DNA of 64,000 nt from Streptomyces triticirhizae (lineage in GTDB: Bacteria > Actinomycetota > Actinomycetes > Streptomycetales > Streptomycetaceae), in contig NZ_RFFJ01000009.1 of the NCBI RefSeq assembly GCF_003696235.1, positions 1-64,000 of the forward strand, in the 5' to 3' direction. The notes below the pieces were generated by a model, which searched no databases, had not been told where the DNA came from, and worked only from the letters and a program-made list of their open reading frames with translations. The first letter of the stretch is position 1, and each line of letters starts with the position of its first letter. Positions 17,859 through 26,800 of the stretch are shown one piece after another. Position numbers and translations under genes: made by a program.

Positions 17859-18464
17859 TCAGCAGTTGTTGGTGCTCCGCTGGGTGCGCTTGAGGAAGTC
17901 GGACCAGCGGACGCCCTGCACCACCGAGACGACGACCGAGCCGTTGTGGATCTGCTCGTAGTGCAGGTGCGGCGACAGGTTGTACTTCGCGGACGTGGCG
18001 CCGACCGTTCCGATCCGCTGGCCGCGCGTCACCTGCGCGCCCACCGCGACGCCCCGGGACCTGAGGTGCGCGTAGCGGGTGCGCCAGCCGTCGCCGTGGT
18101 CGATCACGATGGTGTTGCCGTAGCCGGTGGTCGTGGAGTAGTGCGAGGACACCACCCGGCCGCCGGCGCTGGCCAGCACGACCCGGCCCAGGTCGTCGGG
18201 GTTGCCGTTGGCGTCGTAGTGGTTCCAGTCGATGGAGTGCGCCGGGCTGTGGCCGTTCCAGTTGCTGCCGGTCCACACCTGGTCGCAGCGGAACGGCATC
18301 CGGAACGCGGGCCGCGCCAGCGCGTCCACGTCCGAGGCGGCGGCCTCCGCCGAGCCGCCCTCCGCCAAGCCGCCCTGCGGCGCGGCGACCGCGAGCGGGG
18401 CGGCCACCACCACGGCGGCGACCGCCCCCAGAGCCGCCCATAACCTGTGGGAACGTCTGCGCAT
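17859..18464 (-). CDS. Secreted M23-family metallopeptidase
   Basis: 201-residue secreted peptidoglycan endopeptidase-like protein. A signal peptide (basic MRRRSHR, hydrophobic ALGAVAAVVVAAPLAVA) ends near residue 28. The zinc-binding HxxxD motif is represented by HSIDW (76-80), and the downstream YAHL (131-134) and HLHYE (166-170) motifs complete the lysostaphin-type site. The ATG at 18464 is chosen for its signal peptide and the preceding GGGGAG; the same frame is open for another 126 codons upstream but that part looks unrelated. It probably trims cell-wall cross-links. No LysM or SH3 targeting domain is present. Confidence 0.9.
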   Translation of the reverse strand: MRRRSHRLWAALGAVAAVVVAAPLAVAAPQGGLAEGGSAEAAASDVDALARPAFRMPFRCDQVWTGSNWNGHSPAHSIDWNHYDANGNPDDLGRVVLASAGGRVVSSHYSTTTGYGNTIVIDHGDGWRTRYAHLRSRGVAVGAQVTRGQRIGTVGATSAKYNLSPHLHYEQIHNGSVVVSVVQGVRWSDFLKRTQRSTNNC

Positions 18465-18589
18465 GGTTACTCCCCTGTCCTGCCGGTCTCGATGACGCGG
18501 CGATTCAAGCGCGGACGCATACAAAGCACATACACGCCGGGACGGCGGCACCGGGCGGCGGCCCGGCCGCCGGGTGCGCCCGGCGGGGC

Positions 18590-18788
18590 GACCCCCGCCG
18601 CCGCGCGACCTCGCCGTCGTCCCGGGTGAACCGGAGCCGGATCGGACCCCCGTCGACCGCACGCGATACCCGAACAGCGCATATCCCAACTCATGTGCGA
18701 CGGCGACGACTTCGGGCACCCTCCGAAAAACCCGCACCTCGACGTGCTCGGCACCGTCGAACCTGGAGACGTGGTCCTCAGCCGGCAT
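18590..18788 (-). pseudogene. Possible short remnant upstream of the M23 peptidase gene
   Basis: An ATG with a good ribosome site (GGGGAGGG ending 3 bases before the start) opens MPAEDHVSRFDGAEHVEVRV, then FRRVPEVVAVAHELGYALFG, a plausible protein start. The frame then degenerates into Arg/Gly/Pro-rich sequence and runs without a stop into the M23 frame. It may be the 5' end of a gene that lost its remainder. I do not recognise a family. Confidence 0.3.
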
Positions 18789-19179
18789 GTGTCCCTCCCC
18801 TTGTCGCACTCCCCATCCCCCAGGCACCGGCTCACCCGGCATTACCCGAAGCCGATCGACAGATGTTCTCCCCGGAACACCTGTCGACGCCGGCGCGGAT
18901 CCCGCTCAAGCGGCCGACCAGGCGGCACGGCGTTGCCGAACGTCCCCGCCGCGATGGCGAGGAGCACCCGGATTCCCGACCGGCGAGAGCGAGGACAACG
19001 AGGACAACTCAGCATTCGTCAAAGGTGCTGGCCAGCGCCTCGTCGATCTCGCACTTCCTTCGGGTGCCGGAACGCACGCCTGTAGCTCCGCGAAGGGCAC
19101 ATCGGACGGCTCCATGCCGGGCGACCAAAATCCCCGGGGCCCGGCCACCACTGCGGCCGGCCGCCCACAGGGCAGCGGG

Positions 19180-19870
19180 TACACCTCGCCGGACCACAGC
19201 GGGCCTCGCGACGCGACCAGGGATCGTGTGGCGGGTCCTCCTGGCGGACGGCACCCGCGCCCTCACCACGCAGGGGCATTGGGCCGAGGCCCTGCCCCAC
19301 GTCGAGGCGCACCAAGGGATCGGCACCCGGACAATCGACGACCGGCAGGTCGCTGTCCTAGCCGCCCTCACCGGGCAGGACACGGGGACGGCCGCCCGGC
19401 TGCTGGCCGAGACCGTGCCGGCGACCCCTGGGAACGGGCAGTGGTCGGAGTCCTCACGGCGCTGTGCCGGCGCGCCGCCGGTCGGCCGGCTGACGGAGCA
19501 CTGGCCGCCCCGGTGGACACCTGCCTTGCGCGCGAGGCGGAACACGGCATAAGCGTTTTCGACACCCGACTCGGCCTGTCCCTCCTCGATCTCGTCGACG
19601 GGGCCGACGATCCGTCGGCCCCTCGCATCGTCCACCACCTGTACGCCCGGACAACCCGCCGCCGACGGATACGCCCCCACGAGATCCTCGCCCACCCGCT
19701 CTTCGTCGCTCAGGCCAGCGCTCCGCACATCCACGCGCTGCGCGCCCTGTTGACGCCCTGCGCTCTCGGCGCGGGCGCCCTTCCCGACTACGTGGCCATC
19801 TCGCTCAACGAAGCCCTCCGCATGTGCGCGGCGACAGCCACCGGATCGTCGAACACGCCCCACGCGCCGT
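19180..19870 (+). pseudogene. Frameshifted conserved hypothetical protein
   Basis: Two frames together make one protein. The first (to about 19430) reads IVWRVLLADGTRALTTQGHW, AEALPHVEAHQGIGTRTIDD and RQVAVLAALTGQDTGTAARL. The second (from about 19435) reads WERAVVGVLTALCRRAAGRP, then HGISVFDTRLGLSLLDLVDG and IHALRALLTPCALGAGALPD. I recall similar helical proteins as common hypothetical genes in Streptomyces. The frame change near 19430 and the absence of a proper N-terminus make this a pseudogene. Confidence 0.5.
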
Positions 19871-20061
19871 CGTGCAGCGCAGACCGTGGCGCCCTCGGCT
19901 CGGCGAACAACCGGGCGGCCGGCTCCTGGAAGAGGTGCCCCAACACCCGCCGCGTGTCCCCGCTGCGGCATCCGCTTCAATCCGCCGGCCATCCACCGGT
20001 CGAAGGTACGGCGCGACACCAAGACATCAGCCAGCTGTCGTTCCCCGGTCCGCGCGGCCAA
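19787..20061 (-). pseudogene. Frameshifted DNA-binding-type regulator fragment
   Basis: The minus strand reads RTGERQLADVLVSRRTFDRW and MAGGLKRMPQ, then after a one-base frame change TRRVLGHLFQEPAARLFAEP, with a stop near 19787. 'Sxrt(l/f)DRWMaG' followed by 'RRVLghlf...ArLFa' is typical of N-terminal helix-turn-helix segments in actinomycete regulators with TPR tails. Its 3' part overlaps, on the opposite strand, the previous remnant, so one of the two readings there must be coincidental. Confidence 0.35.
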
Positions 20062-20143
20062 CTACCCCGCCGCTCTGCCGAAGTACCGGGTGCGCCCTGG
20101 TGCCACGGAAGCCATCTGCTCACATGCTGGCTATCGCGGGGCT

Positions 20144-20237
20144 GTTGCTTCCCCTCACAGGGGCGATGAGTCCGCGCTTGATGGCCGTTTCCCCAAGCCA
20201 GGTCGGATAGTTGCGACCCCCGCCCGGCGATCCGAAG
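20144..20237 (-). repeat. Degenerate CRISPR repeat-spacer-repeat mini-array upstream of the cas operon
   Basis: Read on the minus strand, 20173-20144 matches the array repeat at 25 of 30 positions, including CTCATCGCCCCT, AGGGG and the terminal AGCAAC. Exactly 36 bases upstream of it on that strand lies a second, more degenerate copy (20237-20210) that keeps GATCGCC and GGGGGTCGCAAC. The 36-base interval (20174-20209) equals the spacer length of the main array. In the better copy the CCCCT/AGGGG stem is intact and two of the three loop bases changed (GTG for ACG). This is either a relict array in reverse orientation or a crRNA-like gene. A further partial copy (GGGGCGATGA, 20251-20260) lies out of register. 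Confidence 0.7.
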
Positions 20238-20345
20238 TAAAGATCCCTGCGGGGCGATGACTTGACCGAGCATAACCGGCCCTCGCGATCCGGCCCATCA
20301 ACTCGGTCGTATCCAACTCAGTCTTATCTCACCTGACTTGGCGAT

Positions 20346-20376
20346 TTGACACATCAGGTAGTCGTCACGCTACTCT
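20346..20376 (+). promoter_or_regulatory. Putative promoter of the cas operon
   Basis: TTGACA at 20346-20351 is followed after 19 bases by TACTCT (20371-20376), a sigma-70-type pair 126 bases before the cas6 start. An inverted repeat ACCTGA (20331-20336) / TCAGGT (20354-20359) straddles the -35 hexamer. The AT content here is above the local average. The spacing is slightly long, so this is a prediction. Confidence 0.5.
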
Positions 20377-20392
20377 CTGACCTCGTCGCCGC

Positions 20393-20418
20393 CGTGTGTG
20401 ATCGTCCGATCACACACG
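20393..20418. promoter_or_regulatory. Perfect 26-bp palindrome downstream of the cas promoter (candidate operator)
   Basis: Arms CGTGTGTGATCG and CGATCACACACG flank a TC centre. The palindrome begins 17 bases after the predicted -10 and lies 84 bases upstream of cas6, an ideal place for a repressor to block transcription of the cas genes. Its core, GATCG/CGATC, recurs in the hairpin between cas6 and cas8. The binding protein is unknown. Confidence 0.65.
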
Positions 20419-20501
20419 CACGGTGCCAGATGGGTCTGACAATCCGCCGTGACCTGCGGTTTCGCGGGTGGGGCTGGCGATCAGCAGAGAGGTGATCGGT
20501 T

Positions 20502-21257
20502 GTGCGGTGGTGGTTGCGGACGCTCGTTCACACGAGCGCCCCGGCATTGCCCTGGGCCGAGGTCCAGGCGCCGGGGCGGGCGGTCTGTTACGCGCTCCTG
20601 GAGCGCGGGGCCGCCGAGTTGGGGGCTCGACTGCACAGGGCCGGGGTGGGGCCCCATGGGATGGTGCCGTTCGGATACAGGGCTCCCGTGTTCCCCGGGG
20701 CGCGCCGACGCCGGGGCGTCTACGCGGCCGGAGGGCGCGGCTATGTCGACCTCGGCAGCCCGCTGCCCGAGGTGATCGAGGGCTGGGCACGAGGGCTCGC
20801 GCAGATGCCGGTGATCGCCTGGGGAGCGACGGCGCTCATCGTTGACCACGTGGAGGTGCGGGAGGCGCCGGATTTCCGTTCGGGGAGGGCGCTGTTCCGC
20901 ACCGTGACGCCGGTGGTCATGAAGACCTCGGGCCGCGACGACGCCGGTCGGCGAACCACCCGGCAGGCGTGGTGCCTCCCCGGTGAGCCGGAGTGGGACG
21001 TCTTCATGCAGGCCAACCTCCGCCGCAAGGCGGAGACGTTGGGCCTGGACCCGGACGTCTCCCTGGACGCCGTGACCTGGGTGGGGCCGAAGCGCTCGTT
21101 CCAGGTGGCCTCGGCGAACGGTCCCGGCGGGAAAAAACCCGGCGCGTGCGTGGAGGTCGAGGTCTCCGGCCCGCCGGAGACCCTGGCCGCGCTCCACGCC
21201 TGGGGGCTGGGCCAGGCGAACGCCGCCGGCATGGGCTGGATCGGATCGCAGCGATGA
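20502..21257 (+). CDS. cas6: Cas6 CRISPR repeat endoribonuclease
   Basis: 251-residue protein, first gene of the cas operon. The C-terminal glycine-rich loop GLGQANAAGMGWIGSQR is the family signature of Cas6, which binds the repeat hairpin and cuts pre-crRNA to leave an 8-base 5' handle. The N-terminus (WWLRTLVHTSAPALPWAEVQ) and the segment PFGYRAPVF fit the paired ferredoxin-like folds. The start is GTG at 20502 after GAGAGG. Its substrate should be the CCCCT-loop-AGGGG hairpin in the array repeat; two other copies of that hairpin lie in this locus. A short gap containing a small hairpin precedes cas8. Confidence 0.85.
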   Translation: MRWWLRTLVHTSAPALPWAEVQAPGRAVCYALLERGAAELGARLHRAGVGPHGMVPFGYRAPVFPGARRRRGVYAAGGRGYVDLGSPLPEVIEGWARGLAQMPVIAWGATALIVDHVEVREAPDFRSGRALFRTVTPVVMKTSGRDDAGRRTTRQAWCLPGEPEWDVFMQANLRRKAETLGLDPDVSLDAVTWVGPKRSFQVASANGPGGKKPGACVEVEVSGPPETLAALHAWGLGQANAAGMGWIGSQR

Positions 21258-21264
21258 CGTTCAC

Positions 21265-21283
21265 GCGATCGGAAACCGATCGC
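21265..21283. other. Small hairpin between cas6 and cas8
   Basis: GCGATCGG and CCGATCGC form an 8-bp stem with an AAA loop, 22 bases before the cas8 start. It has the same GATCG core as the palindrome upstream of cas6. It could be a second operator half-site or an RNA structure affecting the cas6/cas8 ratio. Confidence 0.4.
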
Positions 21284-21305
21284 CACACGAGGAGGGGCGG
21301 AGCCA

Positions 21306-22721
21306 GTGACGACCACTGAGGGGTCGACCAGTTGGGCGGTTGAGCTGACCGCCAGTCCACTTCAACGGGTCGGCGCGTTCGCCCTGGCGGGGCTGGTCAA
21401 CCTCAAGCATCCGGAGGAACTCACCTCGGACTCCTTCGAGTATGCCGTCGAGACGATGACCGCGCATCTCCTGGACACCGCCGGTCTGGCGAAGGCGGAC
21501 GAGCCCGGCGGGTACTGGCTGAGCGCCAGCTATCTCCTGTGGCCCAACTCCCCCCTGAACCCCACCAACCGAGGCAAGCAGACCGTCGCTCAGCGCCGGG
21601 CCGCGATCACCGCCTGGCGCACCCGGCCGGACGCCGCCAGCGCCCCCGACGCGCCCTGCGTCTACTGTGGCCGACCCGCCTGCGGCTGGTACGGGAAGGT
21701 GGACATCCCGTTGGGTGCCAGCGTCGCCTACCGGAACACGACCGCACACGGTCACCAGGGAACTCCCCTGTGCTATCCGTGCCTGGCCTGCCTGTGGGCC
21801 TTCCCCTACGGAGCGAAGCTCTCCGGCGGGAGGGCCGCCGTCATCCACTCCTGGGACGACGACTTCCTCGGCGTAGTAACGCGAAGGGTGCTCAGGCAGA
21901 CGAGTCGGCTGTGGAGCCTGGGGATGCCCAAGGGGGTGAAACCCGGCCCCTACGAGCGGGAGTTGGCGGTGCTCAGGGAGATCAGGGACTACGGCCTCCC
22001 ACTCCGCGCGCCGGTGGAGTTGATGGTGCTGTCCAACTCGAACAAGGAGCAGTTCCTCGATGTTCAGGAGATGGGACAGCCGGTGGCCGAGTGGCTGCGC
22101 TCCACCGTGAACTCCCGGCACGCCGCGGGCTATCGGGCCCTGGTCGGGACCCAGGGCACGCAGCGCGTTCCCGGCGAGGCGTTCCTGGCCAAGCGGGCCT
22201 TCAGCGATCCGGCGGCGGTGCTCGACTTCGCCGTGCGCCATGTGGTGCGGGGCGTCGGGGAGAAGGCTCTGCTCCCGCCGGTGGCCCCGGAGCTGGGGCG
22301 GATTCTCCATTCCTACTGTCGAGAGGTGTTGTCCATGGAGGACAAGGACGTCCAGCGCGTGGCGGTGCTGGCCGAGCGGGTGGCGGGGGTCCTGGGCGCG
22401 ACGAACAGCCCGGGACCGTTCCGGGAGTTCATCCGGGCCAACGGCCGGGGCGGGAACCTCAACGGCTGGTTCCGCGCACGGTCGGTCGACTGGCTGCTGG
22501 ACCCGAAACGCCCCGAGGACGCCCCCGCCTTCCTGGCCACAGCCGAGTACCGGCTGCTCTTCGAGGACGAACGGTCCTGGCACTGGCGCCAGTTGCTGCT
22601 CTACCGGGTGATCGAGGAGCTGATCGGGGCTGGTTGGCGCCCGCAGGGGTCGGCCACGGAGCTGGAAGAGATCAAGGAGGCGGCCGGGCAGGTCGCCAAC
22701 AAGGAGGACGTGGAGCGATGA
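21306..22721 (+). CDS. cas8: Cascade large subunit Cas8 (Cas8a1/Cst1-like, type I-B)
   Basis: 471-residue large subunit that recognises the PAM and helps recruit Cas3. A zinc-finger-like region is visible: Cys118-x2-Cys121 and Cys126 (CVYCGRPACGWYG), then Cys156-x2-Cys159 and Cys162 (CYPCLACLWAFPYG). The N-terminal pattern (WAVELTASPLQRVGAFALAG) and the finger identify the Cst1-type Cas8 of Tneap-like I-B systems rather than the Cse1 of I-E. The GTG start follows GGAGG. The stop overlaps the ATG of cas7 (ATGA), giving translational coupling. Assignment is by motif and position between cas6 and cas7; the sequence itself is poorly conserved, as is normal for Cas8. Confidence 0.8.
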   Translation: MTTTEGSTSWAVELTASPLQRVGAFALAGLVNLKHPEELTSDSFEYAVETMTAHLLDTAGLAKADEPGGYWLSASYLLWPNSPLNPTNRGKQTVAQRRAAITAWRTRPDAASAPDAPCVYCGRPACGWYGKVDIPLGASVAYRNTTAHGHQGTPLCYPCLACLWAFPYGAKLSGGRAAVIHSWDDDFLGVVTRRVLRQTSRLWSLGMPKGVKPGPYERELAVLREIRDYGLPLRAPVELMVLSNSNKEQFLDVQEMGQPVAEWLRSTVNSRHAAGYRALVGTQGTQRVPGEAFLAKRAFSDPAAVLDFAVRHVVRGVGEKALLPPVAPELGRILHSYCREVLSMEDKDVQRVAVLAERVAGVLGATNSPGPFREFIRANGRGGNLNGWFRARSVDWLLDPKRPEDAPAFLATAEYRLLFEDERSWHWRQLLLYRVIEELIGAGWRPQGSATELEEIKEAAGQVANKEDVER

Positions 22722-23785
22722 CGTTCCTGGTGGGACAGACGGTGTTGGAGATCAAGGCCGGAGCGCCCAACAACGGCCGGGGGGAGGACAACCTGGGCAT
22801 GGTCAAGCAGTTCAGGGTCGGCCGCAGCGACATCTATCCCTACGTGTCGGCGCAGGCCGGTCGCCGTTGGCTGCGCGACAGCCTGCCGCCGGACGAGGCC
22901 GTCTCGCCGGTGACCCGGAGCGGGGAGGGGAAGAAACAGCAGGCGTACACGGCCGGCCGGCCGGACCTGTACCTGGACGACGACCTGTTCGGCTACATGA
23001 TCGCCGTCAAGTCGGAGTCGAAGACGGCGAAGAAGGGGGAATCCAACTCCTTCATGCGCGACACCGTCCTCGCCACCGGGACGCTCGTCGCCGTGGTTCC
23101 CAACCGGCCGGTCACGGACTTCGGCACCATGAGCCGGGGCTTCGGGGCGGATGAACACCCGGTGATCCACGAGCACCAGATGTACACGGCGGACCTCGCC
23201 GGGGACCTGCTTCTGGACCTGCCGCGGGTCGGCACGTTCGAGATCGGCGGGAAGAGCATCAGGCCCGCGCTGCCCGCACCCGTCATCGCGGAGGTGGCGG
23301 AGCAGGGTGCCGAGCCGGTCGTGCTGCGAGGGCGCGAGTGCCTCCGCCTCCCGATGCCGGAACGGCGGCGGCGCGTCGCGGTTCTGCTGCGCACGATGGC
23401 CTCGGTCAAGGGCGGAGCCAAGTGGTCGGCCCACTACGGTGACCGGACGCCCGGGCTGATTCTGCTGGCACCGATCAAGGGGGGCACCAACCCGTTCACC
23501 CGCGTGGTGCGGGAGAAGGAGCGCGCCACCTTCTTCGACGCGGACGTGCTCCGCGAGGAAATGAGCGCGTGGGCCGACGAGTTGGACGGTCCGGTGCGCA
23601 TCGGGTGGGCACCGGGATTCCTCGGCGTGCAGCGGGAGCGCGCCCAGGAGGACCTCGCTGACCTCATCCACGCGAGGCGGGTGACGCTGGATCACCCGCG
23701 CACCATGCTGCGGACGCTGGCGGACGAGTTCGAGGCCGGGGAGCACGACGACTGGCTCGACGATCCCACCGCCCCCGCCGCCTGA
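22718..23785 (+). CDS. cas7: Cascade backbone subunit Cas7 (Cst2/DevR family)
   Basis: 355-residue protein that forms the helical backbone binding the crRNA spacer. The start FLVGQTVLEIKAGAPNNGRG, then RVGRSDIYPYVSAQAGRRWL, is typical of the Cst2/DevR family (an RRM-like fold). The block EHQMYTADLAGDLLLDLPRV and the later MASVKGGAKWSAHYGDRTPG also fit. Its ATG overlaps the cas8 stop. A gap of 84 bases, unusually long for this operon, separates it from cas5-cas3 and contains a copy of the CRISPR repeat hairpin. Confidence 0.88.
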   Translation: MTFLVGQTVLEIKAGAPNNGRGEDNLGMVKQFRVGRSDIYPYVSAQAGRRWLRDSLPPDEAVSPVTRSGEGKKQQAYTAGRPDLYLDDDLFGYMIAVKSESKTAKKGESNSFMRDTVLATGTLVAVVPNRPVTDFGTMSRGFGADEHPVIHEHQMYTADLAGDLLLDLPRVGTFEIGGKSIRPALPAPVIAEVAEQGAEPVVLRGRECLRLPMPERRRRVAVLLRTMASVKGGAKWSAHYGDRTPGLILLAPIKGGTNPFTRVVREKERATFFDADVLREEMSAWADELDGPVRIGWAPGFLGVQRERAQEDLADLIHARRVTLDHPRTMLRTLADEFEAGEHDDWLDDPTAPAA

Positions 23786-23796
23786 TACCGCCCGTA

Positions 23797-23818
23797 CCTC
23801 ATCGCCCCTCAGAGGGGC
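23797..23818 (+). repeat. CRISPR-repeat-like hairpin inside the cas operon, between cas7 and cas5-cas3
   Basis: Positions 23797-23817 match repeat positions 3-23 at 19 of 21 bases: CCTCATCGCCCCT is identical, then loop CAG replaces ACG, then AGGGG is identical. A six-base-pair stem GCCCCT/AGGGGC results. The last seven repeat bases (TAGCAAC, part of the crRNA handle) are not conserved. It has the same orientation as the array and starts 11 bases after the cas7 stop. It is therefore a likely Cas6 binding or cleavage site in the cas mRNA (inference). Confidence 0.75.
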
Positions 23819-23869
23819 CACGCCGCCGGCCGCACGACCGCCGACCGTACGCCCCCAGGAGGCGCAGCC

Positions 23870-26800
23870 ATGCCCGAAGCACTGGAAGTCTCTGTCCACG
23901 CGCCCGTGGCCAGCTTCCGCAACCCCCTCTACGCGGGAATCCAGGTGGGCCTTCCCTGCCCCCCGCCCTCCACGGTCGGTGGCCTGCTCGCCTCCGCCGC
24001 CGGTGGTTGGGAGCACGTTCCGCTCCGTACCCGTTTCGCGATGACCTTCCACGCCGAGGGCGAGGGGAAGGACCTGGAGACCTACCATCCCGATGCCGCT
24101 CCCGGTACGCCCACCAACGCGACCATCAAGGAACGGGAGTTCCTGGCGTTCACCACGTTGAGGATCTGGCTGGTCGAGGATCTCGACCTGTGGCAACGGG
24201 CCTTCCGCCGTCCCGTCTGGCCGCTGCGGCTCGGCCGCAGTCAGGACCTGGTGCGGGTGGACCTCCGTCGTGTCGACCTCGCGGCGGGCTCCGGCGTCCA
24301 GGGCCACGCGCTGGTGCCTCACGACATGGCGGGCGCCGTGGGCACGCAACTCCGACTCACGACGGTCGTCTCGCCGGAGCGGGACAGGTTCGGTTGGGAC
24401 CACTACAGGTACGCGAAGCAGGGCGCCCCAGCGATTCTCGACTCGGGGCTGGTCACGAGCGAGGGCCAGGCCGTCGTTCTTCTCCCGGAAACCCACCCCG
24501 GGCAGTTCGCGAACGGCGGGGCGACACCGGCGGAGGCGAACTCCCGTGTGCTCCAAGGGCTGTGGGCCAAGGAGCCCGTCCGTCCCGCCAAGGTGGGCGA
24601 GGCGCTCAGCGACCACCTGCTGAACACCCTGCGGGCGGCGGTGGCGATCCGCGAACGGGTCGGCACGCTGCCCTACCTGTCCGATCGCTCCTGGACCCTG
24701 GTGCTCCTCGCGGCTCTCTTCCACGACGCGGGCAAGGTCGCGTTCGGCTTCCAGCTCATGGTCGGCAACGGTCCCGGCCCTCGCCGGAACTGGGGAGAGC
24801 GCCATGAGGTGCTCTCGCTCGGCTTCGTCGCGATCCTCCTCGCCGACCTGCCGGAGGACGAGCGCCTGACGGTCGCCAGCCTCGTGGCCGGGCATCACCG
24901 CCCCTTCACCACGGGCGGGGCCCACGCCCGCAAGACGCCCCTCTTCCCCCTCTACGAGGGCGACCAACCAGAAGAGTTCCTCGGCAAGTTCACTCCGCTC
25001 GACGAGGCACGCGTCAACGATCTCGTGCGCTGGTTGCGCGCCACCTGTGCCGCGTTCGAGCTGCCCGTCTCGGACAGGCCGAGCCGCGTCACGCCCGGCG
25101 ACGTGGTGACGGCCTCCCACCGCCTCTTCCAGAAGTTGTACGAGCGGTGGTCGTTGGCCGAGGAGACCGAAGAGGAGGGCCGCGCCACCGTCCTGCTGCT
25201 CGGCGCCACAACCATGGCCGACCACCTGTCCTCGGGGCACCATGTGCTGGACACGAAGCATCCGCTGTCCGCCGACTACCCGGACCGGCTCGCCAAGAGG
25301 TTCCTGGACGAAGGAAAGGAACTGCGCCCGCAGCAGGCCGAGTCCGCCGCACAGCACGATCACCTTCTCCTACGGTCCTGGACCGGCAGCGGGAAGACGG
25401 AGGCCGCTCTCCTCTGGGCGACCACCCAGATCGCGGACATCTCAGCCGGCACGGGAGGCACCCCACGGCTGTTCTACCTGCTGCCGTACCTGGCCAGCAT
25501 CAACGCGATGGCCGGCCGCCTCACCGAAGAACTGGAGGCCGCCGAGCACATCGGCGTCGCTCACTCCCGAGCCGCCTCCTACCACCTGGCGCGGGCCCTG
25601 GCAGACGACTGCGCCGACCACACCAACGACCAGGACGACCGTCCTGACGACCTCTCCGAGGAACTCGTCGACGACGCCCCCGTTCGCGCCGCCCAGAAGG
25701 CCCACGCACGGGCCGAAGCAACCCGGAACTTCCGCGAACTCCTCCGGGTGGGCACCCCCTACCAGCTGCTGCGCGGCGCGCTCGCCGGCCCGATCCACAG
25801 CGGCATCCTGACCGACTCCGCCAACTCCGTCTTCGTCCTCGACGAACTACACGCCTACGACGAGCGACGTCTCGGCATGATCCTGGCGATGCTCGGTTTC
25901 TGGGCCGACCTCGGTGGGCGGGTCGCCGTGATGTCCGCGACGTTGCCCGAGGCTCTGAAACAGTGCGTCGAAGAAGCCCTCGCCACAACCCTCCGCGTCG
26001 TCGAGCCACCCGCCGAGCTGCCGGCGCCCCGGCGCCACCGGCTCCACACCCGCTCCGCGCACCTCACCGACGCCACCTCGATCGGCGAGATCCGACAGCG
26101 CCTGGCCGAGGGACGCTCCGTGCTCGTGGTCGCCAACAACGTGCGCGACGCCGTCACCCTCTACGAAGAACTCGCCCCCGCGTGCCATGAACTCCACGGC
26201 GAGGACTCGGCGTTCCTGCTGCACTCCCGGTTCCGCCGGGGTGACCGGAACGCCATCGAAGGAAGGATCGCGGAACGCTTCGGCACGCGGCGGCCGCGTC
26301 GGCCGGGCCTGCTCGTCGGAACGCAGGTGCTCGAAGTCTCCCTCGACCTCGACCTCGACGTCTGCCACACGTCCGCCGCCAACCTTGAGGCCCTCCTCCA
26401 GCGCTTCGGCCGCGTCAACCGTCTCGGCAGCCGCTCCCCGGCCCCCACCGTCGTGCACGAACCGACCTACGCCCCTCGGCGCCGTGGAGGCGGCGACCTC
26501 TGGGCCGACGGCGTCTACTCGGCCGAAGCCACCCAACTCGCCTGGAGCATCCTCACGGAGCACGACGGCCAGGTCATCGACGAGGGGAAGACCGCCCGCT
26601 GGCTCGACGACATCTACGCCTCTGCCTGGGGAGAGCGGTGGAGGGCCGATGTGGATCACCACCGGCGCGCGTTCACCGAGGCGTTCCTGAAGTTCGAGCA
26701 CCCCTTCGACGACCGCGGCTTCCTGGCGGACCAGATGGACGAGATGTTCGAGGGCACCGAGGCGATCCTGCTCCAGGACCAGGACGAGTACGAGCGACGC

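Noticed and set aside
18465..18700. Possible c-di-AMP riboswitch upstream of the M23 peptidase gene
   Set aside because: Cell-wall hydrolase genes of streptomycetes often have one, but the conserved riboswitch core was not found here.
17859..18842. A 327-residue version of the M23 peptidase
   Set aside because: The internal ATG at 18464 has a ribosome site and a clear signal peptide; the upstream part is unrelated.
18574..20169. A 531-codon plus-strand open frame
   Set aside because: Only a short middle part looks like protein, and its continuation lies in another frame; the rest is low-complexity.
20235..20264. A third degenerate repeat upstream of cas6 (GGGGCGATGA)
   Set aside because: Only ten bases match well and its distance from the neighbouring copy (26 bases) does not fit repeat-spacer spacing.
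19805..20273. Short plus- and minus-strand frames around the degenerate repeat unit
   Set aside because: They cross the repeat-like copies, change frame often and show no protein-like features apart from the reported fragment.
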